Shown here: in pieces, positions 5,592 through 8,009 of the stretch
How positions within the stretch are numbered: position 1 is the stretch's first letter
Layout of the letters: each line of letters starts with the position of its first letter
NCBI GenBank assembly: GCA_030609245.1
Contig: JAUWCP010000100.1
Span: forward strand, 1-8,009
Direction: 5' to 3'
DNA: 8,009 nucleotides
From: Hyphomicrobium sp.
Lineage (GTDB): Bacteria; Pseudomonadota; Alphaproteobacteria; Rhizobiales; Hyphomicrobiaceae
The notes under the pieces: generated by a model
Told to the model about the DNA's origin: nothing
Seen by the model: the letters and a program-made list of their open reading frames with translations, nothing else
Database searches by the model: none
Program-made: the position numbers and the translations under genes

Positions 5592-6799
5592 GCGCTAGCG
5601 TCGTGATCACCGGGATCGGCCTTTTGAGCGCACTCGGCGAGGGCGGCGACGCGCATTGGGCAAAGCTCGGAGGGGATGTCCCACAGCCCATCGTCGATGA
5701 AACGAGCTTTGCACCCTATCCCGTCCATCCTCTCGGTCCGGTCGATTTTTCCACACAGATCCCGAAAAAAGGTGATCTGAGGCAGATGGAGCCCTGGCAA
5801 AGGATCGGCACTTTTACAGCCGGTCTGGCGCTGGCCGATGCGGGGATCGCCGGAAATCCGAACTATCTCGACAGAACCGACATGATCGTCGCAGCCGGTA
5901 GCGGCGAACGTGATACGGCGACCGACATGAAGGTGCTCGAGACCATCTCCGACCGCGAGGACGGCGATATCCGCGCCAATGAGATCTTGCCGAGCAATCT
6001 GCGGCCGACCCTGTTTCTGGCGCAGTTGTCCAATCTTCTGGCCGGCAATATTTCCATCGTCCATAAGGTGACGGGCTCGTCACGGACCTTCATGGGCGAG
6101 GAGATGGCGGGCGTTGCGGCGGTTGAGACTGCCGTGCGTCGTATCAAGGCAGGTCAGGGTGATCTGTTTCTCGTCGGCGGCGCGTTCAACTCCGAACGCG
6201 AGGATATCCTGCTCAATTTCGAGCTCGGGGACATGTTGCTTCAGGGCCCGTTCATGCCCGTCTGGGAGCGGGCACGCACGGGCGCGGCCGGTCTCGTTCC
6301 CGCAAGCATCGGCGCATTCCTCGTCTTGGAGGACAAATCCCACGCCGAGGCGCGTGGGGCAAAGGTCTACGCTGAGATCGAGGAAGTCCTCTCGGGACGT
6401 TGCAACCGACAGAAGGGCTCAGCGGTAGACAACGCTCGCGGGCAGTTTGCGGCCATCGAGGCAAAATTGAACGGAGGTCCACTGGCCGTCCTGAGCGGCG
6501 CCAGCGGTGCGGAACCAGCAACGGGCGAGGAATTCGCCTTTCTCCAACACGTTGCCGAGCAGGGACACAGGGCCTTCGTCCGGGCCTATGGCACGGTACT
6601 CGGCCATGGAGTGGAGGCTCACTTCCCGGCCGGCATCGCATTGGCGGCACTGGCACTGCAAAACGGTGCGTTTTACCCACCCTTCGATGGGTCCGGCGTC
6701 GAGCAGGTGTTTGCGGGCCGCCCCGAGCAGATCATTGTCACCGGCTGGGGCCATTGGCGCGGCGAAGCACTCGCTCTCGTTAGCAAAGCGGGGCCCTGA
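5588..6799 (+). CDS. fabF2XL: Degenerate FabF-like condensing enzyme, FabF2XL (KS-beta-like)
   Basis: A 403-aa protein of the ketoacyl-ACP synthase fold: it opens with VVITGIG (5-11), has the ISIV strand leading to the nucleophile elbow at about 155-170, and GH at 339-340 in the position of the second catalytic His. The catalytic Cys is missing: the elbow reads KVTGSSRTFMG (160-170), and the only Cys in the whole protein is Cys272. The first His motif (NAHGT in active enzymes) is replaced by SGASGAEP (303-310). It should therefore not condense alone. By analogy with the chain-length factor of type II polyketide synthases, and with FabF2XL in rhizobial acpXL loci, it probably pairs with FabF1XL encoded next. 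Start ATG overlaps the fabZXL stop by four bases (ATGA). Confidence 0.87.
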   Translation: MSASVVITGIGLLSALGEGGDAHWAKLGGDVPQPIVDETSFAPYPVHPLGPVDFSTQIPKKGDLRQMEPWQRIGTFTAGLALADAGIAGNPNYLDRTDMIVAAGSGERDTATDMKVLETISDREDGDIRANEILPSNLRPTLFLAQLSNLLAGNISIVHKVTGSSRTFMGEEMAGVAAVETAVRRIKAGQGDLFLVGGAFNSEREDILLNFELGDMLLQGPFMPVWERARTGAAGLVPASIGAFLVLEDKSHAEARGAKVYAEIEEVLSGRCNRQKGSAVDNARGQFAAIEAKLNGGPLAVLSGASGAEPATGEEFAFLQHVAEQGHRAFVRAYGTVLGHGVEAHFPAGIALAALALQNGAFYPPFDGSGVEQVFAGRPEQIIVTGWGHWRGEALALVSKAGP

Positions 6800-8009
6800 T
6801 GGCGGGACGGCGACATTTAGATAAGAGGGGGCGCCCGGTCGTCGCTGTGACGGGGCTCGGTGTCATCACATCGCTCGGTCGGGGTGTTTGGGCGAATTGG
6901 CGGGCGCTGACCGCTGGGCGCTCGGGCCTGCGCGAAATCAGCCGTTTTTCCACCGAAGGACTGGGGTCTCGCGTGGCGGGATGTGTGGATTTCATGGGCG
7001 TCGAGCCTTATTCGGCTTACGAACTCGCGCGCGCCATGGCATCGGCCGTGGCCGAAGAAGCGTTGGACCAGTCCGCCATCGGCACCAGAGGCGCTTTCCC
7101 TGGACCGCTCTTCATCGCGACCCCGCCGTCCGAACTCGAATGGCCGCAACTCGAGGCTCTACTTGTCAATGCGCCGATGGACGGGACCGACAACGCCTAT
7201 CGGCATATGGCCGCCGTTGTGCGGAATGGTGGGCGAAGAGGCCGGTTCGATCATCTCGCCGAGCATATCCGGTTCGCCAGTCTCGCGGAGAAAATGGCCG
7301 AGGAATTCGGCACACTGGGCCAGCCGATCTCGGTGTGCACGGCCTGCGCCTCGGGTGTGACCGCCATTCAGCTCGGACTCGAGACCATCAGGCGTGGGGA
7401 GACGGAGGCTGCGCTCTGTATGGGCGTCGATGCAACGGTTCATCCCGAGGGGTTGATCCGGTTCTCGTTGCTGTCGGCGCTCTCTACCCATAACGATCCG
7501 CCGGAAAAAGCGTCGCGGCCCTTTGCCAAGAACCGCAACGGATTCGTCATCGCCGAAGGGGCGGCCGCACTGGTGCTGGAGTCTCTTGACGCCGCCAAAG
7601 CGCGGGGCGCACGCGTATTGGGGATCGTGCGCGGTTGTGGCGAGCGCGCCGACCACTATCACCGCACCCGCTCGAAACCGGATGGTTCGGCCATCATCGG
7701 CGCCATCGTCAACACCCTGGCCGATGCTTGCACCGGCCCGGAAGAAATCGATTACATCAATGCCCACGGCACGGGCACACCCGAGAACGACAAGATGGAA
7801 TACAATTCCCTCCGATCAGTGTTCGGCGAGGCTATTGACGCCATACCCATCAGCTCCAACAAGTCCATGATTGGACACACTTTGATTGCGGCAGGCGGCG
7901 TGGAGGCCGTGTTTTCGCTCATGACTATCATGACCAGTACACTGCCGCCGACGACGAATTACGACATGCCCGACCCGGCCATCCCGCTCGACGTCGTGCC
8001 GAATGAAAG
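6799..8009 (+). CDS. fabF1XL: Beta-ketoacyl-ACP synthase FabF1XL, 3' end outside window
   Basis: A frame that stays open from the ATG at 6799 to the right edge gives 403 residues of a KAS II-type condensing enzyme. The full triad is present: nucleophile Cys183 in CTACASG (180-186), His323 in NAHGTGTPEND (321-331), and Lys355/His360 in NKSMIGHTL (354-362). Also typical are VTGLGVITSLG (17-27) and RPFAKNRNGFVIAEGA (240-255). It should elongate acyl-AcpXL with malonyl units, most likely with FabF2XL as partner. By comparison with the family, roughly 20-30 C-terminal residues lie beyond the window. Its ATG shares one base with the fabF2XL stop (TGATG). In acpXL loci an alcohol-dehydrogenase-like gene and lpxXL usually follow; they would be to the right of this window. 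Confidence 0.9.
   Translation, partial: MAGRRHLDKRGRPVVAVTGLGVITSLGRGVWANWRALTAGRSGLREISRFSTEGLGSRVAGCVDFMGVEPYSAYELARAMASAVAEEALDQSAIGTRGAFPGPLFIATPPSELEWPQLEALLVNAPMDGTDNAYRHMAAVVRNGGRRGRFDHLAEHIRFASLAEKMAEEFGTLGQPISVCTACASGVTAIQLGLETIRRGETEAALCMGVDATVHPEGLIRFSLLSALSTHNDPPEKASRPFAKNRNGFVIAEGAAALVLESLDAAKARGARVLGIVRGCGERADHYHRTRSKPDGSAIIGAIVNTLADACTGPEEIDYINAHGTGTPENDKMEYNSLRSVFGEAIDAIPISSNKSMIGHTLIAAGGVEAVFSLMTIMTSTLPPTTNYDMPDPAIPLDVVPNE

Noticed and set aside
5495..6064. 189-codon minus-strand open frame, and a similar one at 4941-5510
   Set aside because: Both are antisense to acpXL, fabZXL or fabF2XL and arise from the codon bias of GC-rich genes; no recognisable domains.
6888..7767. 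Open frames at 6888-7493 (plus) and 7159-7767 (minus)
   Set aside because: The FabF1XL frame covering this stretch contains the full set of condensing-enzyme active-site motifs; these are its shadows.

Overview
The window is most likely from an alphaproteobacterium of the Rhizobiales (Hyphomicrobiales) type. The main reason is a tight plus-strand run of four genes matching the acpXL locus: the dedicated acyl carrier protein AcpXL, a FabZ-like dehydratase, and two FabF-like condensing enzymes. In rhizobia and relatives this locus builds the very-long-chain (omega-1)-hydroxylated fatty acid (27-OH-C28 type) carried by lipid A. The DNA is moderately GC-rich and densely packed, with overlapping start/stop codons. 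No mobile element, tRNA, rRNA or CRISPR was seen.

Layout. Positions 1-391 hold no confident gene. They contain a good rho-independent terminator on the plus strand (76-109), for a transcript entering from the left, a second GC-rich hairpin (137-164), and one doubtful 30-codon minus-strand reading frame (267-359). Positions 392-4519 hold three minus-strand genes, in transcription order: a MaoC-hydratase/short-chain-dehydrogenase fusion (4519-3257), an FkbH-type HAD protein of 575 aa (3236-1509), and a pentaheme cytochrome c lipoprotein of the cytochrome c-554 type (1447-392). Positions 4520-4758 form a divergent intergenic region with a CRP/FNR-like palindrome. Positions 4759-8009 hold the plus-strand acpXL-fabZXL-fabF2XL-fabF1XL run. 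The last gene is open at the right edge and lacks roughly its final 20-30 codons.

How the genes may work together. AcpXL carries the growing acyl chain. FabF1XL has a complete Cys-His-His triad and should condense. FabF2XL has lost the nucleophilic Cys and the first His, so the pair resembles a ketosynthase/chain-length-factor heterodimer. FabZXL has its catalytic His and Glu. The locus encodes no ketoreductase of its own within the window, but the divergent fusion gene supplies both a ketoreductase-like and a hydratase/dehydratase-like domain. The FkbH-type protein belongs to a family that can load a glyceryl unit from 1,3-bisphosphoglycerate onto an acyl carrier protein. The most interesting hypothesis is therefore that the divergent pair feeds or modifies chains made by the acpXL system, or uses another ACP outside the window. 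This is inference from gene neighbourhood, not shown by the sequence. The cytochrome gene shares strand and close spacing but has no obvious biochemical link.
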